From positions 165,074 through 229,073 of the forward strand of contig NZ_JAFFZE010000019.1 of the NCBI RefSeq assembly GCF_025165815.1: a stretch of 64,000 nucleotides of DNA, read 5' to 3'. The notes below the pieces were generated by a model. The model saw nothing but the letters and a program-made list of their open reading frames with translations, was not told the origin of the DNA and made no database searches. Positions 57,118 through 64,000 of this stretch are shown one piece after another; within the stretch, counting starts at the first letter, position 1; each line of letters opens with the position of its first letter. Source of the stretch: Actinophytocola gossypii (GTDB lineage Bacteria; Actinomycetota; Actinomycetes; Mycobacteriales; Pseudonocardiaceae). Position numbers and translations under genes: made by a program.

Positions 57118-60100
57118 TCAGCGCAGCGCGTACGCCCGGATGATCGTCTGGCGGTGCTTGTTGCCGTCGTTGTCGGTCACGCGCGAACGCAACGACACGA
57201 ACTCCGCGCCGGCCGGGTGGTCGACCGTGGCCCTCCAATCGCCGCCGTCGGGTTCCACCGCCGCCGACCCCCACGTCGAGCCGTCGTCGTAGGAGACCTC
57301 GACGGCGGGCTTGTTCGTCCGGACGGAACCCGCACTCCCGTTGCGCTGCACGTACACCGGGATCGAGAACCGCTTCCCGGCTGGCGCGGCGTTGTGGTCG
57401 TCCAGGTTCGGTGCGTACCGCAACGTGAGCAGCGGCAAGGGAACCGTCGCCTCGGCGACGTGCTCCGAGACGAACGTCCACTCTGAACTGATCTGGGTGG
57501 ACAGCCGGGCGAGGGCGGACCGGTCGGCCGACGCGCGCACGGTGTACTCCGCGCGCTCCGGTCCGACGTCCACAGGATCGATGATGTGGGGCCCTCCCGA
57601 CATCGACGAGTCGGCGATGACCTCACCGTCGCGTAGCAGTGTCGTGGTGCCCTCCTGCGCCACGTGACCCATCCGGCCGCGGCCCTGGTCGACCACCATC
57701 GGCAGGTCGATCCACACCACGTTCTCGAACCGGCCCGCGATGTCGGTGCCGGGTCCGGCCATCGCCGGCCCGAACACACCTACTCCCCATCGAACAGTGG
57801 TGGTTCGACCACACTGGAACGTCACCGGCTCGACCTGCCTACTGGCCGACACCGGCACCCGCTCGCCGTCCGGCCCGGGCGCCCACTCCACGAACTCCAT
57901 CTGCGCCCATGGCACGCCGGCGGTGTAGTACCCGATCAGTGTGCTCGGCAGGGGGACGTTCTCGCCGAGGAGTCCGCCGACGCTACCCGGCACGGTGGCG
58001 GCCAGCTCGTTGCGCACCTTCGCGAGGTCCCGGTCCGGGAAGTGCCACCGCAGCGTCTGCGGAACGGCGTTGTCGGTGTGCCGCACGCGGTAGAAGTAGG
58101 GCGTGCCCTCGAACGACTGACCGTTCCACTTCATCAGCGTGGCTTCCGCTGTGAACCTGTAGTCGTCGCTGCTGGTGGTCGACGGTTTCAGGGTCGTGGA
58201 GCCGTCGGCGGGCCAGTAGACGGACGCTGGTAGCTCCCCCCATTCGTTCTTGCGCCCCAGCTCGAAGAAGCCGCCGTTCGGCCTCGCGGTCGGGTTGTCC
58301 ACCGTGAAGTCTGCCGGCCTGGCCTCACGTGCGTCGAGGACCACGTCGGTGTCCTCGGAGACGACGAACGCGGGCTCGGCGAACACCGCGTTGCGATAGT
58401 CCTCGCCCACCTGTTGCTGCACGGTGGCGTTGTACGAGTACTCACCCGCCGGCAGCCGCAGGGTGACCTCGCCGGACACCGCACCCAGCGGCTTGTACAC
58501 GTACGGGTGGTACCTGTCGGGCTGGGCCACCGGCACGAACCGGTAGCTGTAGTGGTCCGCGGGTGCGCCGCTGTGGTCGATGCCCTTCAGCGTCACGTCG
58601 TAGCTCTCGATCTCACGGTCGATGGCGATCGGCGTACGCACCGATTCGCCCTCACCCGTCGCGGTGATCGCACCCTGGAAGACGCCGTAGGGCCCGTCGA
58701 CCCTCGTGTCGGCGGTGACGGTCGCGCTCGCCTCACCACCGGCCGGCAGGGTCAGCCGAGTCGGTGTGATCGTGAACATCTTCTGCGGGGCAAGGGATCC
58801 GTCCTGGCCGACGATCCTGGCCGTGAGGTCGAGCGTGACCGGCGCACCGCCGGTGTTGGCGTAGGTGAGGGTCTTCGTGATCGGCTGGTCGTCGGTGTGC
58901 GGCCAACGGACGAGCCCGAAGCTGAGGCTTCCCTCCTCGGTGAACACTGTCGCCGCCGTGGCCTTGGCCACGTCGACCCGACCGGCGCCCTGGTCGAACA
59001 CCGTCAGCCCGTCCTTCGGCTTCGCGCTGCCCATGAGGGACGCCTTCAGCTGCTCGGCGGTCCAGTCCGGGTGCTGGGCGGCAACGATCGCCGCCGAGCC
59101 GGCCACGTGCGGGGCGGCCATCGACGTGCCGGACATCGCGACGTGGCTGTCGCCGGGTTCGCCCTCCTGACCATTCGCCGCCCGTGCCGCGACGATGTCC
59201 ACGCCCGGCGCGGTGATGTCCGGCTTGATCGCGCTGTCGCCCACCCTCGGCCCGCGGCTGGAGAACCCGGCGAGCTCGTCGTTCCGGTCGACCGCGCCGA
59301 CGGTCAACGCGGCGTCCGCGGCGCCGGGCGAACCGATCCACCCGGCGGTGGGCCCCGAGTTGCCAGCGGCGATCACGAACAACGTCCCGGTCTCCGCGGT
59401 GATCCGGTTGACCGCCTGTTCCTGCGGACTGGTGCCGTCACTCGGGAGCGGGCTGCCGAGGCTCAGATTGACGACATCAGCGCCGCTGGCGGCTGCCCAT
59501 TCCATGCCGGCGATCACCCAGGACTCGAGGCCGTACCCGTTGTCGCTCAGCACCTTTCCGTTGAGGAGCTTGGCATCCGGCGCGACGCCCCGGTACCTGT
59601 CACCGTTGCCGGTGATCGTCGAGGCGACGTGTGTGCCGTGTCCACTGCGGTCGTCGGTGCTGTCGCTGTCGGTGAAGTTCCGGGCGTCCACGACCGCGTC
59701 GGCAAGATCAGGGTGCGTGGTGTCGACTCCGGTGTCGAGTACCGCGACCGTCGCCCCGGCGCCGGTGTGTCCGGCGTTCCAGGCATCGGGCGCGCCGATC
59801 TGCGGAACCGAGTGGTCGAGGGTCGCCCGGACCTTGCCGTCGAGCCAGACGTGCTCGGCCCGCCGCGCGGTCGACCAGTACGCGCCGGACCGCTCGACCG
59901 AGACGGCCGTCGCGCCCACGACGGACAGTTCCCGGCTGACCCGTGTGCCCGCGTCGCGCGGCATCGGCCCGGTGTGGTCGACGATCAGCGGAAGCCGCGA
60001 CCGGTCGTCGTAGCCCGAGCGGACCAGCTCCGTGACGTTGAACAGGCGTGGATCGAGCTTTCCCCGTGTCAGTAGGGAAACCGCGTCCTCCGGCACGACG

Positions 60101-60339
60101 TGCACGTCACCGCGCTCGTCCTTCTCGGTAAAGAACGTGACGTGCTCGCGACCCGCGCCAGCCCGCACGCTCACCTCCCGCATCCCACCGACGACGGTCA
60201 CCGTGTCCCCGGTCAGCAACGTGACCGTCGGGCCGCCCGGCACCGCGACAGCACCGGGCAGCGCGCCGGCAGGCGGCACGACCACACCCGCGGCCACGAC
60301 GGCCACGAGCAGGCCCAACCGAGCTCGTTTGTGTTTCAT
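57118..60339 (-). CDS. Secreted subtilisin-like serine protease (S8), large
   Basis: The ATG at 60339 has GGAGGG with a 3-4 base spacer; the product has 1073 residues. A signal peptide (MKHKRARLGLLVAVVAAG...) and a propeptide-like region (about 30-185) precede the S8 catalytic domain: Asp in VAVLDTGVDTTHPDL near 201, His in SGHGTHVAST near 233, and Ser in SGTSMAAPHVAG near 403. The remaining 600 residues are mainly beta, with Fn3-like and carbohydrate-binding-like stretches. It is an exported protease with modular C-terminus, probably degrading outside proteins. No partner gene is evident. Confidence 0.9.
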   Translation of the reverse strand: MKHKRARLGLLVAVVAAGVVVPPAGALPGAVAVPGGPTVTLLTGDTVTVVGGMREVSVRAGAGREHVTFFTEKDERGDVHVVPEDAVSLLTRGKLDPRLFNVTELVRSGYDDRSRLPLIVDHTGPMPRDAGTRVSRELSVVGATAVSVERSGAYWSTARRAEHVWLDGKVRATLDHSVPQIGAPDAWNAGHTGAGATVAVLDTGVDTTHPDLADAVVDARNFTDSDSTDDRSGHGTHVASTITGNGDRYRGVAPDAKLLNGKVLSDNGYGLESWVIAGMEWAAASGADVVNLSLGSPLPSDGTSPQEQAVNRITAETGTLFVIAAGNSGPTAGWIGSPGAADAALTVGAVDRNDELAGFSSRGPRVGDSAIKPDITAPGVDIVAARAANGQEGEPGDSHVAMSGTSMAAPHVAGSAAIVAAQHPDWTAEQLKASLMGSAKPKDGLTVFDQGAGRVDVAKATAATVFTEEGSLSFGLVRWPHTDDQPITKTLTYANTGGAPVTLDLTARIVGQDGSLAPQKMFTITPTRLTLPAGGEASATVTADTRVDGPYGVFQGAITATGEGESVRTPIAIDREIESYDVTLKGIDHSGAPADHYSYRFVPVAQPDRYHPYVYKPLGAVSGEVTLRLPAGEYSYNATVQQQVGEDYRNAVFAEPAFVVSEDTDVVLDAREARPADFTVDNPTARPNGGFFELGRKNEWGELPASVYWPADGSTTLKPSTTSSDDYRFTAEATLMKWNGQSFEGTPYFYRVRHTDNAVPQTLRWHFPDRDLAKVRNELAATVPGSVGGLLGENVPLPSTLIGYYTAGVPWAQMEFVEWAPGPDGERVPVSASRQVEPVTFQCGRTTTVRWGVGVFGPAMAGPGTDIAGRFENVVWIDLPMVVDQGRGRMGHVAQEGTTTLLRDGEVIADSSMSGGPHIIDPVDVGPERAEYTVRASADRSALARLSTQISSEWTFVSEHVAEATVPLPLLTLRYAPNLDDHNAAPAGKRFSIPVYVQRNGSAGSVRTNKPAVEVSYDDGSTWGSAAVEPDGGDWRATVDHPAGAEFVSLRSRVTDNDGNKHRQTIIRAYALR

Positions 60340-60721
60340 CAACCCTCCACGCGACAAGGCGACACCTCACCGTTCACCTCTCCAACTAGCTCACGACGCC
60401 GCACGCGCTCTCCAGGGTTGCCTGTGGCACGAAACTCTGGCCGTGCACGACTCCGCCTCAACAGGTCGGGTGGTGCACATCCGAGGGTGTGGTTTCGACG
60501 AGTTCCTGCGTGCGCGGCTCGGGCCGCTGGTGCGGTGTGCCGGGTGCCGACGGCCGACGCGCACCTGCCCAGGACGCCCTCGTGCCTCGGACAGCGTTGG
60601 TTCGTGCCGACTCGGTCAACTTCTCGCTCGTGATCGTGCTCTCGAAACGTGCGCAGCGTTCCGCGCGGGTCTTCACCACCGGGCTGAAACCCGACCCACT
60701 CACCCGGTAGCGTCTCGCACC
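60340..60721. other. Gap between divergent genes, no gene recognised
   Basis: These 382 bases separate the subtilase gene from the DUF5926 gene. Neither strand shows a frame with a ribosome site or a recognisable domain. The protease promoter must lie near the left edge and the DUF5926 promoter near the right edge, where TAGCGT lies about 10 bases before the ATG at 60722. Nothing else is seen. Confidence 0.4.
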
Positions 60722-61663
60722 ATGGCCAAGCGAACCGCCGTGAAGCAGCGCAAGACCGACGGCCCCAACCCGCGCCAGCCCTGCCCCTGCGGCTCCGGCA
60801 AGCGCTACAAGGCCTGCCACGGCGTCTCCGGCGGCCCGGTCGAGCTGCCCGTCGCGCGCCCGCTGGCCGGCCTGGCCGGCGAGTGCGAGCTGATCGCGCT
60901 GCGCGAGTTCGTGCCATCGGCCACCGCCCCGCTGACGCTCGCCAAAACGGCGGACCGTGAGGTCACGCTGGCCACCGTGCTGCCGATGGCCTCGGCCGCC
61001 CTGGTCCGCGCGGACGGGTCGGCGCTCATCGGCCTGCAGGTGCAGACCCGCTCCAGCGACGTCAGCCGCGACATGGCCAGGGCGCTGCGCTGGGCGCTGG
61101 AGGCCGAGCCGGGTGCGGTGCTCCCGGTCGTCGGCCCGGAGACCGACGAGTCCCCCGAGCGCGAGCGCTTCCAGGACCTGGTCGACCCGGCCGCGCCGAT
61201 CGAGCCGACCCTGCACCCGGACTTCTCCTGGTGGCTGCCCGAGGGCGAGGAGCCGACCGGCGAGGTGGCGCTGTCCCTGGAACGCGCGAACCAGGCGATC
61301 ATGCCGACCGAGCGGATCGGCCCGGCCGCGTACTGGGTCGACGCCGGCGAGCGCGCGCACCTGCGCTGGGTCCGCCCGGAGCCGGAGGAGCAACTGCTGC
61401 TCGCGCTGGCCAGGCTGTCCGCGAAGGGTGAGCTGAGCCTCGGCGAGGGCTCCCGGTACGCGGGCTCGTTCCGCGCGCACGGCCTGCTGGTGCCGGTCTG
61501 GGACCTCGACCAGGAGTCGCACGCCCGGGAGTGGACCGAGCCGGCCGCGGAGCTGGGCACCCGGCTGGATCAGGCACTCGCCTCGCTCGAGGACACCCCA
61601 CTGACCGGCGAGGAGCGCCGTGCCCGCGACGGGCTGATCGGCCGCCAGGTCACCATCCGGTGA
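60722..61663 (+). CDS. DUF5926 protein with SEC-C motif
   Basis: The product has 313 residues. It begins with a basic stretch and a SEC-C zinc motif, PCPCGSGKRYKACHG near residue 21, followed by the DUF5926 domain common in actinobacteria (LPMASAALVRADGSALIGLQ, then DFSWWLPEG). There is no signal or membrane segment. Function is unknown; SEC-C motifs bind zinc and often link proteins to the ribosome or SecB-like partners. The stop overlaps the DUF952 gene (GTGA), so the two are coupled. Confidence 0.88.
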   Translation: MAKRTAVKQRKTDGPNPRQPCPCGSGKRYKACHGVSGGPVELPVARPLAGLAGECELIALREFVPSATAPLTLAKTADREVTLATVLPMASAALVRADGSALIGLQVQTRSSDVSRDMARALRWALEAEPGAVLPVVGPETDESPERERFQDLVDPAAPIEPTLHPDFSWWLPEGEEPTGEVALSLERANQAIMPTERIGPAAYWVDAGERAHLRWVRPEPEEQLLLALARLSAKGELSLGEGSRYAGSFRAHGLLVPVWDLDQESHAREWTEPAAELGTRLDQALASLEDTPLTGEERRARDGLIGRQVTIR

Positions 61664-62007
61664 TCCTGCACATCTGCCGCGCCGGTGACTGGACGCCCGG
61701 CGAGCCGTACCGCCCGGAGTCCCTGGACACCGTCGGCTTCGTGCACTTCGCCGACCCCGGCACCGTTCACCTGCCGGCGGACCGCCTCTTCCGGGGGCGA
61801 ACCGACCTGCTCCTGCTGCGCGTCGACCCGGCCAGGCTGACCGTGCCGGTGCGCTGGGAGGAGGGGGACCCGCCGGACCCGGGCGGCGTCCGGTTCCCAC
61901 ACGTATACGGCCCGATCGACCCGGCGGCCGTGGTGTCCACCCACCCGTTCCCGCCGGCGGCGGACGGTTCGTTCCACCTGCCCCCGGAGTTGGCCGCCGG
62001 CGGCTGA
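61660..62007 (+). CDS. DUF952 family protein
   Basis: A 115-residue cytoplasmic protein from the GTG at 61660. The pattern ILHICRAGDW, then GFVHFADPGTV, LLLRVDPARL and FPHVYGPIDPAAVV is the DUF952 fold, an ART-like domain without a known activity. The two His of HI and VHF, which line a pocket in the family, are kept. It overlaps the DUF5926 stop. Confidence 0.88.
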   Translation: MILHICRAGDWTPGEPYRPESLDTVGFVHFADPGTVHLPADRLFRGRTDLLLLRVDPARLTVPVRWEEGDPPDPGGVRFPHVYGPIDPAAVVSTHPFPPAADGSFHLPPELAAGG

Positions 62008-62020
62008 CGGCCGCCCCGCG

Positions 62021-62110
62021 CAACCACTGGATCACGAATCCGACACGTGGCGGCAGCCGAGCAACCGGTCGGCAACCCCCCGCGCCTTCCCAGCGTGCTT
62101 CAACCACTGG
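62021..62110. promoter_or_regulatory. Duplicated CAACCACTGG element before the sigma operon
   Basis: CAACCACTGG occurs at 62021-62030 and again at 62101-62110, 80 bp apart, and each is followed by CACGTG within 16 bases or less. GCAACC-like strings also lie at 62060 and 62071. These may be -35 elements of an ECF promoter or a regulator site in front of the sigma gene at 62139. Confidence 0.35.
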
Positions 62111-62138
62111 CACGTGACTGGGGAAGGGAATCAACGGG

Positions 62139-62618
62139 GTGGACGACTTCACCGACTTCGTCCGGGCGGCACTGCCCGGCCTGCTGAGATACGCGCACCT
62201 GCTCACCGGGAACCCGCACGACGCGGCGGACCTGACGCAGACGGTGCTGGAGAAGATGGGCGCCCGCTGGGGCGCCGTGCGGCGGATCACCGACCCGCTC
62301 GCCTACATCCGCCGGGAGATGGCCAACTGCCACGTCAGCGGGTGGCGGCGGACGCGACAGGGGGACCTGCTGGCCGACATCCCGGACGTGCGGGTGGTCC
62401 GCGATCCGGACCCGTTCGACCACGAGCCGCTCTGGACGGCGCTGCGCGGGCTTCCGCCGCAGCAGCGGGCGGTGGTCGTGCTGCGGTACTTCGAGGAGCT
62501 GTCCGAGGCCGAGATCGCGACTGTCCTGGGGGTCAGCCGGGGCACGGTGAAGAGCCAGGCCAGCAAGGCCAGGGCCACGCTGCGGTCGCGGCTCGGCGCG
62601 CTGGTGGGGGGTGCGTGA
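62139..62618 (+). CDS. SigE-family RNA polymerase sigma factor, tandem copy 1
   Basis: A 159-residue ECF-type sigma factor. Region 2: LRYAHLLTGNPHDAADLTQT (about 16-35) and RWGAVRRITDPLAYIRREM; region 4: LSEAEIATVLGVSRGTVKSQ (about 125-144). The GTG at 62139 follows the GGGAAGGG stretch. It is about 70% like the sigma factor at 63445, and its stop overlaps the membrane-protein gene downstream (TGATG). Confidence 0.86.
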   Translation: MDDFTDFVRAALPGLLRYAHLLTGNPHDAADLTQTVLEKMGARWGAVRRITDPLAYIRREMANCHVSGWRRTRQGDLLADIPDVRVVRDPDPFDHEPLWTALRGLPPQQRAVVVLRYFEELSEAEIATVLGVSRGTVKSQASKARATLRSRLGALVGGA

Positions 62619-63445
62619 TGGACCTGAACGACGAGCTGCGTCAGCTCTTCGCCGACGAGCGCCTCGACATCCCGGTCCGGCCCGGCGCCGAAGCCACGAT
62701 CGTGGCCGGGGCCCGGCGGATCCGGCGCAACCGGCGGCTGGCCGTCACCGCGGGCGCGGTGGCGGTGGCCGTGCTGGTCAGCGGCGGCGTCGCGCTCGCG
62801 ACGCACAGCACCAACCGGTCGCTCCCGCCCGCCGAGACGACCGCCGACGCCCCGATCGTCACCCCGACGACCTCGACCGCCACGACGACCTCCAGGCCGC
62901 CCGCGACCAGCACGTCGGCCGTGACCAGCCACTCGTCCCCGCCCTCGGTGGAGAGCGACCCGCCGCCGACGGGCGAGAAGAAGGAACGGGAGCGGAAGGA
63001 CGTACCGCCGTCGCTCACCGACGCCGTCCTCACCCACACCGGCTACGGCCCGTTCGAGCTCGGCATGAGTGGCGACGACGCCCTGGCCACCGACCTGCTC
63101 ACCCTGGAATGGGGCGAGTTCGACTGCTCGCGGTACCTGATCAGGGGCGGCGGCACGGTGGTCGTCTCGGAGAAGTTCGGGGTCGTCTCGCTGCGGGTGC
63201 CGGAGCGGGTGCGCACCCCGGAGGGCATCGGCGCCGGCGACACGGTCGGCGAGGTCCGCGCGACCTACCCGGGGGTGTCGGACTACCGCCACGGGGTGAG
63301 CGGATCGGCCACCGAGGGGACGGACGCGTTCTATTCGTTCCTCACCGTCGAAGAACCTCCGCTGCACGAGCCGGTTCCGGACACCTTCGTGGTCGCGGAG
63401 CTGCGGCTGGACTCCAGCAAGTCCGACTGCATGCTGGCGATGTGA
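62618..63445 (+). CDS. Single-span membrane protein between tandem sigma factors
   Basis: The product has 275 residues: a cytoplasmic start (MDLNDELRQLFADERLDIPV) with RRIRRNRR before one membrane helix (about 43-62), a Thr/Ser/Pro-rich linker of some 65 residues, and an outer domain (about 130-275) with two Cys likely disulfide-bonded. No zinc finger is present. Overlaps by TGATG on both sides couple it to the two sigma genes. It probably senses the outside and controls one or both sigma factors; this is inference from position. Confidence 0.68.
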   Translation: MDLNDELRQLFADERLDIPVRPGAEATIVAGARRIRRNRRLAVTAGAVAVAVLVSGGVALATHSTNRSLPPAETTADAPIVTPTTSTATTTSRPPATSTSAVTSHSSPPSVESDPPPTGEKKERERKDVPPSLTDAVLTHTGYGPFELGMSGDDALATDLLTLEWGEFDCSRYLIRGGGTVVVSEKFGVVSLRVPERVRTPEGIGAGDTVGEVRATYPGVSDYRHGVSGSATEGTDAFYSFLTVEEPPLHEPVPDTFVVAELRLDSSKSDCMLAM

Positions 63446-63936
63446 TGCGCGGCGCAGACGAGTTCGCCGAGTTCGTCCGCGACGCGCTACCGGGGCTGCT
63501 GCGCTACGGGCACCTGCTCGCCGGCAACCCGCACGACGCGGCGGACCTGGTGCAGACCGCGCTGGAGAAGGTCGGCGCCCGCTGGTCGTCGGTGGTACGC
63601 CACACCGGCGACCCGGTCGCCTACACCCGCCGGGCGATGGCGAACAGCCACGTCAGCCGGTGGCGGCGGATGCGGCGGGAGAACCTGGTCGCGGAGCTGC
63701 CCGACCCGGGCGGCACCGTCGACCGGGATCCGTTCGAGGACGAGCCGCTGTGGGCTGCCCTGCGCGGCCTGCCCCCACGGCAACGCGCGGTGGTCGTACT
63801 GAGGTACTACGAGGACCTGTCGGAGGTGGAGATCGCGGACGTGCTCGGCATCAGCCGGGGCACGGTGAAGAGCCAGGCCAGCAAGGCGATGACGACGCTG
63901 CGGACCCGCCTGGGCAGCACCGCCCGGGAGGGGTGA
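63445..63936 (+). CDS. SigE-family RNA polymerase sigma factor, tandem copy 2
   Basis: The protein has 163 residues and parallels the 62139 gene along its whole length: LLRYGHLLAGNPHDAADLVQ in region 2, LRGLPPRQRAVVVLRYYEDL, then VEIADVLGISRGTVKSQASK in region 4. The ATG overlaps the preceding stop (TGATG). The gene is complete and ends at TGA 63934-63936. A following partner gene would lie beyond the window. Confidence 0.86.
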   Translation: MRGADEFAEFVRDALPGLLRYGHLLAGNPHDAADLVQTALEKVGARWSSVVRHTGDPVAYTRRAMANSHVSRWRRMRRENLVAELPDPGGTVDRDPFEDEPLWAALRGLPPRQRAVVVLRYYEDLSEVEIADVLGISRGTVKSQASKAMTTLRTRLGSTAREG

Positions 63937-64000
63937 GTTTCCGGCCGTGGGGGGGCGGGCCCGGGCCCCCCCCGCCCCCGCGGTGCACCGGGGGGCGGGG
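63937..64000. other. G/C homopolymer-rich terminal stretch
   Basis: The last 64 bases contain runs of seven G, eight C and several shorter G/C runs, unlike any other part of the window. No gene can be read. It probably marks a contig edge with low sequence quality. Confidence 0.5.

Noticed and set aside
60420..60720. A possible gene in the gap upstream of the DUF5926 gene.
   Set aside because: No frame has a ribosome site, codon bias or recognisable motif; composition is that of noncoding sequence.

Overview
The window is about 70% G+C and densely coding, with strong third-position G/C bias, frequent GTG starts and ATGA/GTGA/TGATG gene overlaps. Gene content (DUF5926 SEC-C protein, DUF6474-like protein, DUF3558 lipoprotein beside a type VII secretion target, DUF5753/DUF397 remnant, several SigE-family sigma factors) points to an actinobacterium, most likely Pseudonocardiales. 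The species cannot be fixed from the sequence alone.

Layout. 1-7412: the end of a phosphotransferase gene, a small hypothetical gene, a copper gene set on the minus strand (ycnI-copC-copD plus a small membrane protein), and a complete four-gene betaine/choline-type ABC importer. 7453-15337: a three-domain flavin/Fe-S dehydrogenase, a RecB-like nuclease, two SDR enzymes, an aldo/keto reductase and a 49-residue membrane peptide. 15454-27258 (minus strand): a probable envelope-glycan locus, namely an AlgX-like extracytoplasmic acetyltransferase, two single-span proteins with a shared N-terminal module, a 1253-residue glycosyltransferase/FkbM methyltransferase fusion and three acyltransferase-3 membrane proteins in a row. 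27426-28999: a type VII secretion-type protein coupled to a DUF3558 lipoprotein. 29173-33875 (minus strand): a flippase-like protein, a methyltransferase, a GT2 polyprenyl-phosphate-type glycosyltransferase, a large membrane protein and a third copy of the shared N-terminal module. 33975-34305: a wrecked YefM-YoeB pair beside tRNA-Gly(GCC). 34510-37495: a sigma factor fused to a zinc-finger/membrane tail, a membrane protein and a Fpg/Nei glycosylase. 37540-49861: two LytS/LytTR sensor-regulator systems, each tied to a small two-span membrane protein and a sodium:solute symporter, followed by DUF485-actP. 49858-57015: epoxide hydrolase with a divergent CGNR regulator and twin operators, a SigE-type sigma pair, rhodanese, DUF4328 protein, methyltransferase, P450 and glycerophosphodiesterase. 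57118-63936: a large secreted subtilase, DUF5926 and DUF952 genes, and tandem SigE-family sigma modules. The last 64 bases are a G/C-run stretch that looks like a poor contig end.

How the genes fit together. The most coherent uncharacterised unit is 15454-33875: glycosyl transfer, lipid-carrier loading, methylation and O-acylation of a surface polymer. Three proteins there share a short helical N-terminal module and repeated T-Q-[IV]-V motifs that may be phospho-regulated. A second striking unit is 37540-49861, where histidine kinases, LytTR regulators and three acetate/pyruvate-class symporters are stacked, with translationally coupled mini-ORFs, a four-copy 22-bp repeat and CRP/GlxR-like sites. 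Three decayed toxin/antitoxin-like or small regulatory modules (29001, 33975, 47272) mark turnover in the accessory gaps.
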